43,173 nucleotides of DNA. It comes from Bacteroidota bacterium (GTDB taxonomy: Bacteria > Bacteroidota > Rhodothermia > Rhodothermales > JAHQVL01). This document shows, one piece after another, positions 8,083 to 16,435 of this stretch. The translations under genes were made by a program, and so were the position numbers. Under the pieces are notes generated by a model. The model ran no database searches and had not been told where the DNA came from. It worked only from the letters and a program-made list of their open reading frames with translations. Every line of letters begins with the position of its first letter. The first letter of the stretch is position 1. The stretch lies in assembly GCA_039111535.1 (NCBI GenBank), contig JBCCIM010000027.1, positions 1-43,173 on the forward strand, written 5' to 3'.

Positions 8083-9321
8083 ATGAAGGTACTGCTATCC
8101 GCATATGCTTGTGAACCGCACCGGGGGTCTGAAGAAGGCTTCGGATGGAACTGGTCCACACATTTGGCGCGAGAAGGACATGAGGTGTGCGTGCTTACCA
8201 GGAACTGGGCACAAGATAAAGTTGAGCGGGAAATGCAGGAAAACCCTATCCCTAATCTACGCTTTATTTTTGTTGATATTCCGGCCCGATACAAGCCGGC
8301 CATGAAAGGCATTTTCGGCGTATACGCCCATTACTTTTTATGGCAAAAAGCAGCATATCGGCAAGCGCAGCAGTTGCTTAAAACAGAAGACTTTGACCTG
8401 GCGCACCATGTAACCTGGGGCAGCCTCATTGGCGGCTCATGGCTGTGGCGCCTCGAAGACAAACCTTTTGTTTTTGGTCCGGTTGGCGGCGGACAGGTTG
8501 CACCCGACGCATTCAAGCCGTACTTCCCTACCCGGTGGCGCCAAGAGTCAATTCGGACCTATATCACAAAAAAGGTACTGCCTTCTTTGCCCTCAACGAA
8601 GAAAATGCTCCGGCATACTGCGCTCCTGCTTGCAACCAATAGCGATACCCTGCACATTGCAGAACAAATGGGTGCAAAAAAAGCCGAGCTCTTTCTGGAT
8701 ACTGGATTACCAGACCATTACTTTGCGGACACTGCAAAAGATGGTTTCACAGACAATCGGATGAACATTTTGTGGGTCGGCCGGTTGCTAGAAAGGAAAG
8801 CCATCAAGTTGTCACTGCAAGTATTGGCTAAATTGAATTTCCCTTTCCGGATGACCATTCTGGGTGACGGTCCGGAAGATGTATATGTTAATGATTGGAT
8901 CAGGGAAATGGGGCTTGCGGACCGCGTTGAATGGAAAGGACGCGTTCCCTGGGATGAAGTACAGCGCGCATACGAGCAAAACGAAGTCTTCCTGTTCACT
9001 AGCCTGCGCGACTCTTTTGGATCACAGTTGCTCGAAGCAATGAGTAATGGCCTGGCCATCGTTACGCTGGATCACCAGGGTGCACACGATTTTGTACCCG
9101 ATGGCGCCGGCATCCGCGTACCTGTCTCAACACCCGGGGCAACAATCAACAGATTGGCTGAAGCCCTAACCCATATTCATGAAAATCCGGAAAAGCTCCC
9201 GCTAATGAGCAAAACAGGGCTGGATTTTGCGCGACAGAACAATTGGACTGTCAAAGCTGCAGAAATGACAAAAATGTACCAGTCGGTAGTGAAGAATTTG
9301 CCGGCAAAAGCACTGCATTAA
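8083..9321 (+). CDS. Family 4 glycosyltransferase (GT-B)
   Basis: A 412-residue GT-B enzyme. The N-terminal lobe has the nucleotide-sugar family signature ACEPHRGSEEGFGWNW (residues 8-23). The C-terminal lobe has the GRLLERKAI motif, the TILGDGPED strand, and SLRDSFGSQLLEAMSNG, which contains the E-x7-E-type donor-binding region of GT4. The start lies only 12 bases after the beta-helix gene, so they are probably in one operon. It should transfer a hexose or similar residue onto the lipid-linked intermediate in the cytoplasm. The ACEP-x-x-G-SE opening is typical of GT4 members in exopolysaccharide clusters. Confidence 0.88.
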   Translation: MKVLLSAYACEPHRGSEEGFGWNWSTHLAREGHEVCVLTRNWAQDKVEREMQENPIPNLRFIFVDIPARYKPAMKGIFGVYAHYFLWQKAAYRQAQQLLKTEDFDLAHHVTWGSLIGGSWLWRLEDKPFVFGPVGGGQVAPDAFKPYFPTRWRQESIRTYITKKVLPSLPSTKKMLRHTALLLATNSDTLHIAEQMGAKKAELFLDTGLPDHYFADTAKDGFTDNRMNILWVGRLLERKAIKLSLQVLAKLNFPFRMTILGDGPEDVYVNDWIREMGLADRVEWKGRVPWDEVQRAYEQNEVFLFTSLRDSFGSQLLEAMSNGLAIVTLDHQGAHDFVPDGAGIRVPVSTPGATINRLAEALTHIHENPEKLPLMSKTGLDFARQNNWTVKAAEMTKMYQSVVKNLPAKALH

Positions 9322-9447
9322 TTATATTAACCGTTAATTTTCAGAAGGCTTTTCCTTTTCAGCATGAAAACCAGGCTGCTACGAAGATGAAGTAAGTTTG
9401 GTTGGATTTGATAATTTTGGATGCTCCTTCCTGCTTAGACAGGTCTA

Positions 9448-10215
9448 ATGATAAAGACACATAGGGACTATCGAGATATTTTAAATATGCACGTCGATGT
9501 GACCAGCTACCCAGATGCTGCTGGCAGGGTGGTGAATTGGGCATCAAATGGACAATCTCGATATGTCTGCGCGGCAAACGTGCACATGGTAATGGAAAGC
9601 CATGATGATATGGACTTCCAGAAAGTGGTCAACGGAGCTGACCTTGTAACCCCTGACGGTGTTCCGCTCGTCTGGGCTTTGAAATTTCTAGGCGTTTCTG
9701 AAGCCACGCGTGTATACGGTCCGGATCTTACCCTCCACGTGTGCAAACAGGCTGCTGAAGAAAATATCCCTATTGGTTTGTACGGCGGTACACCGGAAAG
9801 CCTCGAGGCTTTTGTCCAGTTCCTCGAAGCCAATTATCCGGGTATCCAGATAAATTGTAAAATTGCACCTCCCTTTCGCCCGCTTACGCCGGAGGAAGAC
9901 GTGCAATACACACAACAGATCAATGAATCGGGTGTCCGCATTTTATTTGTGGGGATTGGATGCCCAAAGCAAGAAAAATGGATGGCAGAGCATAAAGATA
10001 AGCTCTCTGCCGTAATGCTTGGTGTAGGTGCAGCGTTCGACTTTCATACGGGTCGTGTAAAGCAAGCACCTTCATGGATGCAACGTGTCGGACTTGAATG
10101 GCTGTTCAGATTACTGATGGAGCCCCGACGGTTGTGGAAACGGTACTTCAAGCACAATCCGCGATTTGTATTTCTTTTTATCAGACAAATGATTTTTGCC
10201 AAGGCACCAGGCTGA
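9448..10215 (+). CDS. WecG/TagA/CpsF family glycosyltransferase (GT26)
   Basis: A 255-residue protein carrying all hallmark blocks of GT26: AANVHMVM (42-49), NGADLVTPDGVPLVWALK (62-79) with the conserved aspartate at residue 65, RVYGPDL (88-94), and VGIGCPKQEKWM near 167-178. Family members add N-acetylmannosamine, N-acetylmannosaminuronate or glucose to a lipid-linked sugar, working at the inner membrane through a C-terminal basic tail. The tail here (about residues 210-255, rich in R, W and K) fits that. The ATG at 9448 was kept; an ATG at 9487 would also preserve the fold. It sits just upstream of the PAPS synthase gene in the same direction. Confidence 0.9.
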   Translation: MIKTHRDYRDILNMHVDVTSYPDAAGRVVNWASNGQSRYVCAANVHMVMESHDDMDFQKVVNGADLVTPDGVPLVWALKFLGVSEATRVYGPDLTLHVCKQAAEENIPIGLYGGTPESLEAFVQFLEANYPGIQINCKIAPPFRPLTPEEDVQYTQQINESGVRILFVGIGCPKQEKWMAEHKDKLSAVMLGVGAAFDFHTGRVKQAPSWMQRVGLEWLFRLLMEPRRLWKRYFKHNPRFVFLFIRQMIFAKAPG

Positions 10216-10261
10216 CAAACTGGCTGCATGCCAAAACCCTAAACGATAAACTAATAGACGA

Positions 10262-11983
10262 ATGAGTACCCAAACATTAATTGAACCTCATGGCGGTGAG
10301 CTTTGTGAGTTGCTTCTTACAGGTGATGAATTAGCAAAAGCAACAAAAGAAGCAATTAACTACCCTTCTATCACACTTTCAGCTCGTCAACTTTGTGACA
10401 TTGAATTGCTCTTATCTGGCGGTTTCTCTCCGTTAAAAGGGTTTATGTCTCAGGCCGACTACGACAGCGTGCTGGATAACATGCGTCTTGCAGACGGCAG
10501 CCTCTGGCCAATGCCGATCACACTCGACGTTGACGAAGAAACAGCCGGCAACCACAGCGCGGGCGAAAAAATTGCCCTTCGCGACAACACCGGTCTGCTT
10601 GTAGCAATTATCACTGTTTCTGACATCTGGTCTCCTGACAAAGCCAACGAAGCTGAAAAAGCATTTGGCACGCAGGACAAAGCACATCCAGCTGTTGCTT
10701 ACCTGTTCGACCAGGCTGGCAGCCACTACATCGGTGGATCTATCGAAGGCATCTCTATGCCAATCCACTATGACTTTCTCGACTTGCGTAAAACGCCGGC
10801 ACAGCTTCGCGCTGAGTTTGAAGCCAACAATGCAGATCGCGTAGTTGCTTTCCAGACGCGTAACCCAATGCACCGGGCGCACAAAGAGCTTACCGACCGC
10901 GCCGCAGCCGGTATCGGTGGCAGCCTGTTGATTCACCCTGTTGTTGGCATGACCAAACCAGGCGACATCGACTACTTTACACGCGTTCGTTGCTACAAAA
11001 AATTGATCGAGCACTATCCGGAAGGACGTGCAATGCTGAGCCTCCTTCCACTGGCCATGCGCATGGCTGGTCCTCGTGAAGCGCTCTGGCATGCTATCAT
11101 CCGTAAAAACCACGGGTGTACACACCTCGTTGTAGGTCGCGACCACGCTGGCCCAGGCAACGACAGCAACGGCGATCCAATCTACGGACCGTACGACGCA
11201 CAGGAACTGGTTACCAAATACCAGGAAGAACTGGGCATCGAAATGGTACCATTCCGCCTCATGGTTTACGCACCAGCAATCGATGGCTACAAGCCAATTG
11301 ACGAAGTGGAAGAAGGCGAAGAAACGCTGAACATCTCTGGTACAGAGCTGCGTCGTCGTCTCGCCGCGGGCGAAGAGATTCCTGATTGGTTCTCATACGC
11401 AGAGGTTGTGGCTGAGCTGCGCAAAACGCATCCGCCGAAAAACCGCCAGGGCGTTACGGTATTCTTCACCGGACTCTCAGGCTCCGGCAAGTCTACCATT
11501 GCGAACGCTTTGATGACAAAACTGCTTGAAGTAACAAGCCGGCCTGTTACGCTGCTTGACGGCGACGTGGTTCGTACGCATCTGAGCAAAGGCCTCGGCT
11601 TCTCAGCTGAAGACCGCTCAATCAACGTACAGCGTATCGGCTATGTAGCCAGCGAAATCACAAAACACCGTGGTATCGCCATCTGTGCACCGATTGCGCC
11701 ATACTATGCAGACCGCAAGGTGAACGAAGATCTCATCAACAGCTTCGGCGGTTACATTGAGGTATTTGTTGACGCACCATTGGCAGTTGTTGAAGAACGC
11801 GACACAAAAGGACTGTACGCCAAAGCACGCGCCGGCCTGATCAAAGGCTTTACGGGCATTGACGATCCTTATGAAGCGCCTGAAAATGCCGATGTTGTTT
11901 GCAAGACCGCTGATGAAACAATTGAGGAGAGTGCGCTTAAAGTGCTCAACAAGCTCTTTGAACTCGGCTACCTGGAGAAATAA
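10262..11983 (+). CDS. Bifunctional ATP sulfurylase / APS kinase (PAPS synthase)
   Basis: A 573-residue fusion. Residues 1-390 are a homo-oligomeric type ATP sulfurylase with QTRNPMHRAH (198-207) and GRDHAGPG (292-299). Residues 395-573 are an APS kinase with P-loop GLSGSGKS (404-411), DGDVVRTHLSKGLGFS (433-448), and the FVDAPL and GLYAKARAG segments. Both active sites look intact, so one polypeptide should turn sulfate and two ATP into PAPS through APS. The domain order is sulfurylase then kinase, opposite to animal PAPS synthases. No PAPS reductase or sulfite reductase gene is nearby, while a sulfotransferase is in the same cluster, so its product is probably used for sulfation instead of cysteine synthesis. 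The codon choice is noticeably regular, which suggests high expression. Confidence 0.95.
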   Translation: MSTQTLIEPHGGELCELLLTGDELAKATKEAINYPSITLSARQLCDIELLLSGGFSPLKGFMSQADYDSVLDNMRLADGSLWPMPITLDVDEETAGNHSAGEKIALRDNTGLLVAIITVSDIWSPDKANEAEKAFGTQDKAHPAVAYLFDQAGSHYIGGSIEGISMPIHYDFLDLRKTPAQLRAEFEANNADRVVAFQTRNPMHRAHKELTDRAAAGIGGSLLIHPVVGMTKPGDIDYFTRVRCYKKLIEHYPEGRAMLSLLPLAMRMAGPREALWHAIIRKNHGCTHLVVGRDHAGPGNDSNGDPIYGPYDAQELVTKYQEELGIEMVPFRLMVYAPAIDGYKPIDEVEEGEETLNISGTELRRRLAAGEEIPDWFSYAEVVAELRKTHPPKNRQGVTVFFTGLSGSGKSTIANALMTKLLEVTSRPVTLLDGDVVRTHLSKGLGFSAEDRSINVQRIGYVASEITKHRGIAICAPIAPYYADRKVNEDLINSFGGYIEVFVDAPLAVVEERDTKGLYAKARAGLIKGFTGIDDPYEAPENADVVCKTADETIEESALKVLNKLFELGYLEK

Positions 11984-12017
11984 TCGGCCCATCGGGTAGT
12001 TTTTTGATACTAGCATT

Positions 12018-12048
12018 GGCAAGACCCCATACCAACAGGGGTCTTGCC
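12018..12048 (+). terminator. Hairpin downstream of the PAPS synthase gene
   Basis: A perfect 11-bp stem, GGCAAGACCCC (12018-12028) with GGGGTCTTGCC (12038-12048), has a 9-base loop and is followed by a moderately T-rich stretch. It is a plausible intrinsic terminator for the PAPS synthase gene, although the T-tract is interrupted. Confidence 0.5.
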
Positions 12049-12058
12049 TGCTTGTTTG

Positions 12059-12083
12059 CTGCCCCTTCTTCCTGAAGGGGCAG
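12059..12083 (+). terminator. Second hairpin before ugd
   Basis: A perfect 10-bp stem, CTGCCCCTTC (12059-12068) with GAAGGGGCAG (12074-12083), has a 5-base loop and stands 10 bases after the first hairpin. No T-tract follows directly. It may back up the first terminator or form the 5' leader of the ugd mRNA, whose ATG is 38 bases further on. Confidence 0.4.
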
Positions 12084-12121
12084 TGCCATTTCAATTAATT
12101 ATTACCTTTACATATAGATTC

Positions 12122-13507
12122 ATGAATATTGCCATTGTTGGAACTGGATATGTAGGCCTTGTTTCTGGTACCTGTTTCGCTGAGATGGGGTATGATGTTG
12201 TTTGTGTAGATATTGATGAGCGAAAAGTCGAAAGTTTGTCAAATGGCAACATCACCATTTTTGAACCAGGGCTCGAAGTCTTTTTTGAACGCAATTTGCG
12301 TGAAGGACGCCTCCGCTTCACAACTGAGCTGCTTGAGGCAGTTAAACACGCTGAGATCATCTTCCTGGCACTCCCTACACCGCCTTCTGAAGATGGATCA
12401 GCAGACCTGTCCTATGTACTCGGCGTTGCCGGCAACATTGCCGATCTCCTGATCGCTGACCCTGCACTCGGATATCGGGTGATTGTTAACAAAAGCACAG
12501 TACCTGTTGGGACTGCTGACAAAGTTAGCAACATCATGGCCAAAGCCGGCCTCACCCCAGGCAAACACTTTGATGTAGTTTCCAATCCGGAATTCTTGCG
12601 TGAAGGCGTTGCAGTAGACGACTTCATGAAGCCTGAGCGCGTAGTAATCGGCGCATCAAGCGAACGCGCAGCTGACCTGATGAAGCTGCTTTACGAACCT
12701 TTTGTACGCCAGGGCAACCCGATCCTGGCCATGGATGAGCGTTCAGCAGAAATGACCAAGTATGCTGCGAACTCTTTCCTCGCAACAAAAATCACGTTCA
12801 TGAACGAGGTAGCCAACCTCTGTGAACGGGTGGGTGCAAACGTTGACAACGTGCGCGTGGGCATTGGTCTCGACAGCCGCATCGGAAAATTATTCCTCTA
12901 CCCAGGCATCGGTTTTGGTGGTAGCTGTTTCCCAAAAGACGTAAAAGCACTCAAGCAGACAGCTGATCAGTACAGCTACGATTTTGCCATTTTGAACGCT
13001 GTACTCAATGTTAACGATGCACAGCGCCGAATTTTGGTAGACAGAATTCTGGAGCAATATGACGGTGATGTCTCCGGCAAGAAGTTTGCCGTATGGGGCT
13101 TGGCTTTCAAACCCAATACGGACGACGTGCGTGAGGCACCGTCTCATGTCATCATTGAAGAATTGATCGAGCGTGGCGCTTCCATTACGGCATTTGACCC
13201 GGAAGCCATCGAGACAACGAAGGATGTATTGGGTGACAAACTGGGATATGCTGAAGATCGGTACTCCCTGCTTCACGATGCTGATGCATTGATCATCTGT
13301 ACTGAGTGGCACGAATTCCGCCGGCCAGATTTCAAAAAAATGCACAGCCTGATGAAGGCTCCCGTTGTATTTGACGGACGTAACCTGTTCAAGCCAGAAA
13401 GAATGGCTGAACTTGGATTTGAATATTATTCCATTGGCCGGCCGCATTACCCTGCTGATGCGTCTGATGCAGTACTAACAGACGGTAGCAACGTAAATCA
13501 TTCTTAA
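12122..13507 (+). CDS. ugd: UDP-glucose 6-dehydrogenase
   Basis: A 461-residue cytoplasmic enzyme that oxidises UDP-glucose to UDP-glucuronate with two NAD+. The N-terminal Rossmann motif is [12 protein letters not shown] (5-16), followed by STVPVGT (125-131) and NPEFLREG (155-162). The catalytic loop [10 protein letters not shown] (264-273) has the nucleophile Cys269. The C-terminal UDP-binding part includes [17 protein letters not shown]. The reading frame is open back to 12044, but the extra 26 residues are poorly conserved in style and run through the hairpin at 12059-12083; the ATG at 12122 opens directly on the Rossmann strand. The UDP-glucuronate decarboxylase gene follows after 4 bases. 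Confidence 0.96.
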   Translation: MNIAIVGTGYVGLVSGTCFAEMGYDVVCVDIDERKVESLSNGNITIFEPGLEVFFERNLREGRLRFTTELLEAVKHAEIIFLALPTPPSEDGSADLSYVLGVAGNIADLLIADPALGYRVIVNKSTVPVGTADKVSNIMAKAGLTPGKHFDVVSNPEFLREGVAVDDFMKPERVVIGASSERAADLMKLLYEPFVRQGNPILAMDERSAEMTKYAANSFLATKITFMNEVANLCERVGANVDNVRVGIGLDSRIGKLFLYPGIGFGGSCFPKDVKALKQTADQYSYDFAILNAVLNVNDAQRRILVDRILEQYDGDVSGKKFAVWGLAFKPNTDDVREAPSHVIIEELIERGASITAFDPEAIETTKDVLGDKLGYAEDRYSLLHDADALIICTEWHEFRRPDFKKMHSLMKAPVVFDGRNLFKPERMAELGFEYYSIGRPHYPADASDAVLTDGSNVNHS

Positions 13508-13511
13508 GGAG

Positions 13512-14462
13512 ATGAAACGAACTTTGGTTACAGGCGGCGCCGGATTCCTCGGATCACATCTATGTGATCGCTTCATTAATGAAGGACACGAGGTCATTTG
13601 CGTCGACAACTTTATTACTGGCCGCCCCGACAACATTGCCCATTTAATTGGCAATCCAAACTTTTCTTTTATCGAGCATGATGTGACCAACTTCATTTAT
13701 GTGGAAGGTCCGCTCGATTACATATTGCACTTTGCCAGCCCGGCCTCCCCTATTGACTACCTGAAGTATCCAATCCAGACACTGAAGGTAGGTGCGCTCG
13801 GTACACACAAGGCCCTTGGCCTTGCAAAAGCCAAAAAAGCGCGCTTCTTGCTTGCATCAACAAGCGAAGTATACGGAGACCCGCTGGTACACCCGCAGTC
13901 AGAAGAGTACTGGGGCAACGTGAATCCCATTGGGATGCGCGGGGTGTATGATGAAGCAAAACGTTTTGCTGAAGCGATGACGATGGCGTATCACCGCTAT
14001 CATGATGTTGAAACACGCCTCATTCGCATCTTCAACACGTATGGCCCGCGAATGCGCCTCGATGATGGCCGGGCATTGCCTACCTTCATGAAGCAGGCCC
14101 TTGAAGGCGAGCCTATCACTGTATTTGGAGATGGCAGCCAGACGCGTTCTTTCTGCTACGTTGCAGACCTCGTTGACGGTATTTACCGCTTGCTGATGAG
14201 CGATGAAGTTGAGCCGGTGAACATTGGCAATCCCGACGAGATCTCTATTCTCGACTTTGCACGCGAAGTTGTAGAGCTCACAGGAAGCCACAGCGAAATC
14301 ATCTTCAAAGATTTGCCAGCAGACGATCCCAAGGTACGCCAGCCGGATATCAGCAAAGCAAAAAGCAAGCTCCAGTGGTCACCGCAGGTGGACCGCAAAG
14401 AAGGGCTGCGACGCACGCTTGCGTTCTTCCAGAATGAAGAAGTAGCGCTTACATCCGCTTAG
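13512..14462 (+). CDS. UDP-glucuronate decarboxylase (UDP-xylose synthase), extended SDR
   Basis: A 316-residue extended short-chain dehydrogenase. It has the NAD-binding [10 protein letters not shown] (7-16), [15 protein letters not shown] (73-87), STSEVYGDP (116-124), and YWGNVNPIG (133-141), a stretch characteristic of UXS enzymes. The catalytic YxxxK is YDEAK (146-150). It should convert UDP-glucuronate from the preceding gene to UDP-xylose. The 4-base gap shows an operon with ugd. An AAGGAG at 13506-13511 overlaps the ugd stop and touches the ATG with no spacer, which is too close for a normal Shine-Dalgarno, yet the Rossmann strand begins at residue 4, so this start is secure. A C4-decarboxylase making UDP-4-keto-pentose is the main alternative. 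Confidence 0.92.
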   Translation: MKRTLVTGGAGFLGSHLCDRFINEGHEVICVDNFITGRPDNIAHLIGNPNFSFIEHDVTNFIYVEGPLDYILHFASPASPIDYLKYPIQTLKVGALGTHKALGLAKAKKARFLLASTSEVYGDPLVHPQSEEYWGNVNPIGMRGVYDEAKRFAEAMTMAYHRYHDVETRLIRIFNTYGPRMRLDDGRALPTFMKQALEGEPITVFGDGSQTRSFCYVADLVDGIYRLLMSDEVEPVNIGNPDEISILDFAREVVELTGSHSEIIFKDLPADDPKVRQPDISKAKSKLQWSPQVDRKEGLRRTLAFFQNEEVALTSA

Positions 14463-14486
14463 GCAAACGGTATCATTTCGTTATTC

Positions 14487-14523
14487 ATGCGGATTCAAGC
14501 TTGTTCAGAGCTTGAATCCGCAT
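14487..14523 (+). terminator. Strong intrinsic-terminator-like hairpin after the UXS gene
   Basis: ATGCGGATTCAAGCT (14487-14501) pairs perfectly with AGCTTGAATCCGCAT (14509-14523), a 15-bp stem with a 7-base loop. The following bases are TTGTATG, so the T-tract is short. It lies 24 bases after the stop codon. Confidence 0.6.
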
Positions 14524-14554
14524 TTGTATGCACTGTTGAATCCGCATTGTATGC
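14512..14554. repeat. Short direct repeat TTGAATCCGCATT(T)GTATGC
   Basis: Two copies, at 14512-14531 and 14536-14554, differ by one T. The first copy includes the right arm of the 14487-14523 hairpin, so the hairpin arm appears to have been duplicated. Confidence 0.55.
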
Positions 14555-14847
14555 GCTGGTGTACCAAAGGCGCGTTCAATGTTTGCATAAACAGCGCACC
14601 AAAGGCCACGGGGATTATGCGCTATGGCGCATCCTGTCTACACCTAAAGGATGAGTCATCCTATCAACGCGTTTTGTATCTTCCTACTGCATGTCCGCTT
14701 GACCGTAGCAGGCATTGTGTAAGCAGACTGGCGAAACAGTGACGGGCTTAACACAAAACTGCAGCATAGCGACCAGGCGACCCGCATCTTCGTTCTGATT
14801 TTTCACTTCCCAGGAAGCTCCCCACTTTCAATTACGTAGTTTAGCGA

Positions 14848-16305
14848 ATGGAACTTGTAGAGGTACTTTCCGAGCGGTCGTTCTTCGACCGACTTCCTCG
14901 ATCAGGAGAAAGGCTTGTATCATATTGGAAACACCGATTCCAGAATGTCATCGTCTTAGCGGCAGGCGACATGCTGGCTATTGTGTTTGCTTTTCTTGTA
15001 GCCGGTTCTATTCGTTTTTTCTGGCAAGGCGCGCTGCTTATTCCCGAATGGGCCTGGTATCTCATTCCAGCCTGGTGGGTTGGCGCATCTATCACCCAAT
15101 TACTGCCTAGCTGGGGCCTTGGGCCCGTGGAAGAACTCAGGCGCACCACCCTGTTGCTTATCGTGGTGTTTGCAGGTGCTGCTGTTGTGCTCTTTATCAG
15201 TAAAATGTCAGAGTCAGTAAGCCGTATCACCCTTACCCTGTCCTTTTTGGTCAGTGTTGTATCGGTGCCATTTATGCGGTGGCTCGTAAAACGAACCCTT
15301 ATTTCTTTCAACCAGTGGGGCCTACCCACGGTTATTTACGGTGGTGGCGATTTTGCCGAACAGGTTGTTGGCTTCCTGCAGGAAGAAAAAGGCCTGGGTT
15401 ACAATCCGATTGGCATCTTTGATGATGACCCCAATTCCTGGAATACTGACCTCTTAAATGTACCCATTGAAGGCGGTACCAACCTCGTCACACCGGAAGC
15501 CTCCGTTGCTATCCTGACCATGCCAAGCATGAGCAGTACACGCGCTGCTGAGCTCCTGGAAGGTCCGTTGTCGTATTACCGGTCTGTGCTCATCATACCG
15601 AACATGTTCGACACGCCGTCGCTGTGGGTAAAGCCACGTGACCTCAATGGCATACTCGGTCTTGAAATCACGTCGAACCTGATCAACCCGTTTTCGCGGC
15701 TGGCCAAACTAATTTTCGACTACCTGCTTGTGTTGTTGAGCGTACCGTTTTGGTTTCCCATCTGCGCAGTGCTTTATATCCTCATCAAGCTTGAAGATGG
15801 CGGCGATCCGTTTTTCAGACAAGAACGCGTTGGGCGCGGCGGCCAGAAATTCAAAACCTATAAATTCCGCACCATGGTACCCAACGCGGAGGATGTCCTT
15901 CGCAAGAAGCTGGAAGAAGACGAAGAAATGCGCCAGGAGTGGGAGACGTTTTATAAGCTGCGTAACGATCCGCGCATCACGAAGATCGGCAAGATCTTGC
16001 GCCGGCTTAGCCTTGACGAGTTACCACAGCTCATCAACGTATTACGCGGCGAGATGTCACTTGTAGGCCCTCGACCTCTGCCACAGTACCACAGCAACGA
16101 ATTGCCACGCCGTGTCCGGGAATTGCGCGAACGCGTACGACCAGGCATTACAGGCCTATGGCAGGTCTCTGGCCGCAGTGACTCCGGCAATGAAGGCATG
16201 GAGCAATGGGATCCCTATTACGTGCGCAACTGGTCGCTCTGGCTTGATGCCGTGATTCTGATCCGCACCATCACAGCTGTAGTCAAAGGCTCAGGCGCTT
16301 ACTAA
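14848..16305 (+). CDS. WbaP-like undecaprenyl-phosphate sugar phosphotransferase
   Basis: A 485-residue inner-membrane enzyme. Four membrane segments lie in the first 160 residues. A Rossmann-like middle domain with VIYGGGDFAEQVVGFL follows, then a membrane-inserted hairpin at about 288-312, and the catalytic bacterial sugar transferase domain. Its motifs include FFRQERVGRGGQKF, KTYKFRTM, SLDELPQLINVLRGEMSLVG, PRPLP and RPGITGLWQVSGRS. It starts glycan assembly by moving a hexose-1-phosphate (galactose or glucose) from a UDP-sugar onto undecaprenyl phosphate. Five-segment members of this type include WbaP and WcaJ. It is the last gene of the + strand polysaccharide run; the preceding 385 bases suggest its own promoter. 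Confidence 0.93.
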   Translation: MELVEVLSERSFFDRLPRSGERLVSYWKHRFQNVIVLAAGDMLAIVFAFLVAGSIRFFWQGALLIPEWAWYLIPAWWVGASITQLLPSWGLGPVEELRRTTLLLIVVFAGAAVVLFISKMSESVSRITLTLSFLVSVVSVPFMRWLVKRTLISFNQWGLPTVIYGGGDFAEQVVGFLQEEKGLGYNPIGIFDDDPNSWNTDLLNVPIEGGTNLVTPEASVAILTMPSMSSTRAAELLEGPLSYYRSVLIIPNMFDTPSLWVKPRDLNGILGLEITSNLINPFSRLAKLIFDYLLVLLSVPFWFPICAVLYILIKLEDGGDPFFRQERVGRGGQKFKTYKFRTMVPNAEDVLRKKLEEDEEMRQEWETFYKLRNDPRITKIGKILRRLSLDELPQLINVLRGEMSLVGPRPLPQYHSNELPRRVRELRERVRPGITGLWQVSGRSDSGNEGMEQWDPYYVRNWSLWLDAVILIRTITAVVKGSGAY

Positions 16306-16307
16306 GG

Positions 16308-16331
16308 CAAATCAATCGGTTGATTGATTTG
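16308..16331. terminator. Hairpin between convergent genes
   Basis: CAAATCAATC (16308-16317) pairs perfectly with GATTGATTTG (16322-16331) around a GGTT loop. It lies 2 bases after the stop of the WbaP-like gene and about 100 bases from the stop of the opposing PHP gene. No strong T-tract follows in either direction, and the stem is A/T-rich. Confidence 0.4.
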
Positions 16332-16435
16332 GGTTGAAAGTTGCTGGCTTAAAGTTGAAGGTTATTTTCTTATCTGTCGATTGCCCGGGGCCTGGTTGCT
16401 GGGATTTTCGCGTGGAATAGAATGGGGCGATCAGC

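Larger units (their letters stand above)
14463..14847. other. Intergenic region rich in hairpins and short repeats
   Basis: No believable gene was found in these 385 bases. They hold a 15-bp hairpin (14487-14523) and three copies of the 10-mer GAATCCGCAT (inverted at 14487-14496, direct at 14514-14523 and 14538-14547). A near-repeat of CACCAAAGGC lies at 14562-14571 and 14597-14606. There is also a 6-bp ATGCGC/GCGCAT hairpin (14617-14632) and a 7-bp palindrome AGGATGAgTCATCCT (14648-14662). After 14663 little structure is visible. The first hairpin probably ends the ugd-UXS transcript; the rest may be a decayed repeat element or a structured leader for the next gene. Confidence 0.5.

Noticed and set aside
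10433-11146. 237-codon open frame on the minus strand
   Set aside because: It lies opposite the well-supported PAPS synthase gene and has no recognisable motif.
1571-14462. Possible assimilatory sulfate reduction operon
   Set aside because: Only the activating enzyme (ATP sulfurylase/APS kinase) is present. No PAPS reductase, sulfite reductase or sulfate transporter gene accompanies it, and a sulfotransferase does.
14512-14742. 76-codon open frame on the + strand in the repeat-rich intergenic region
   Set aside because: It starts inside the terminator hairpin and runs through short repeats; the Cys- and Arg-rich translation has no pattern of a real protein.
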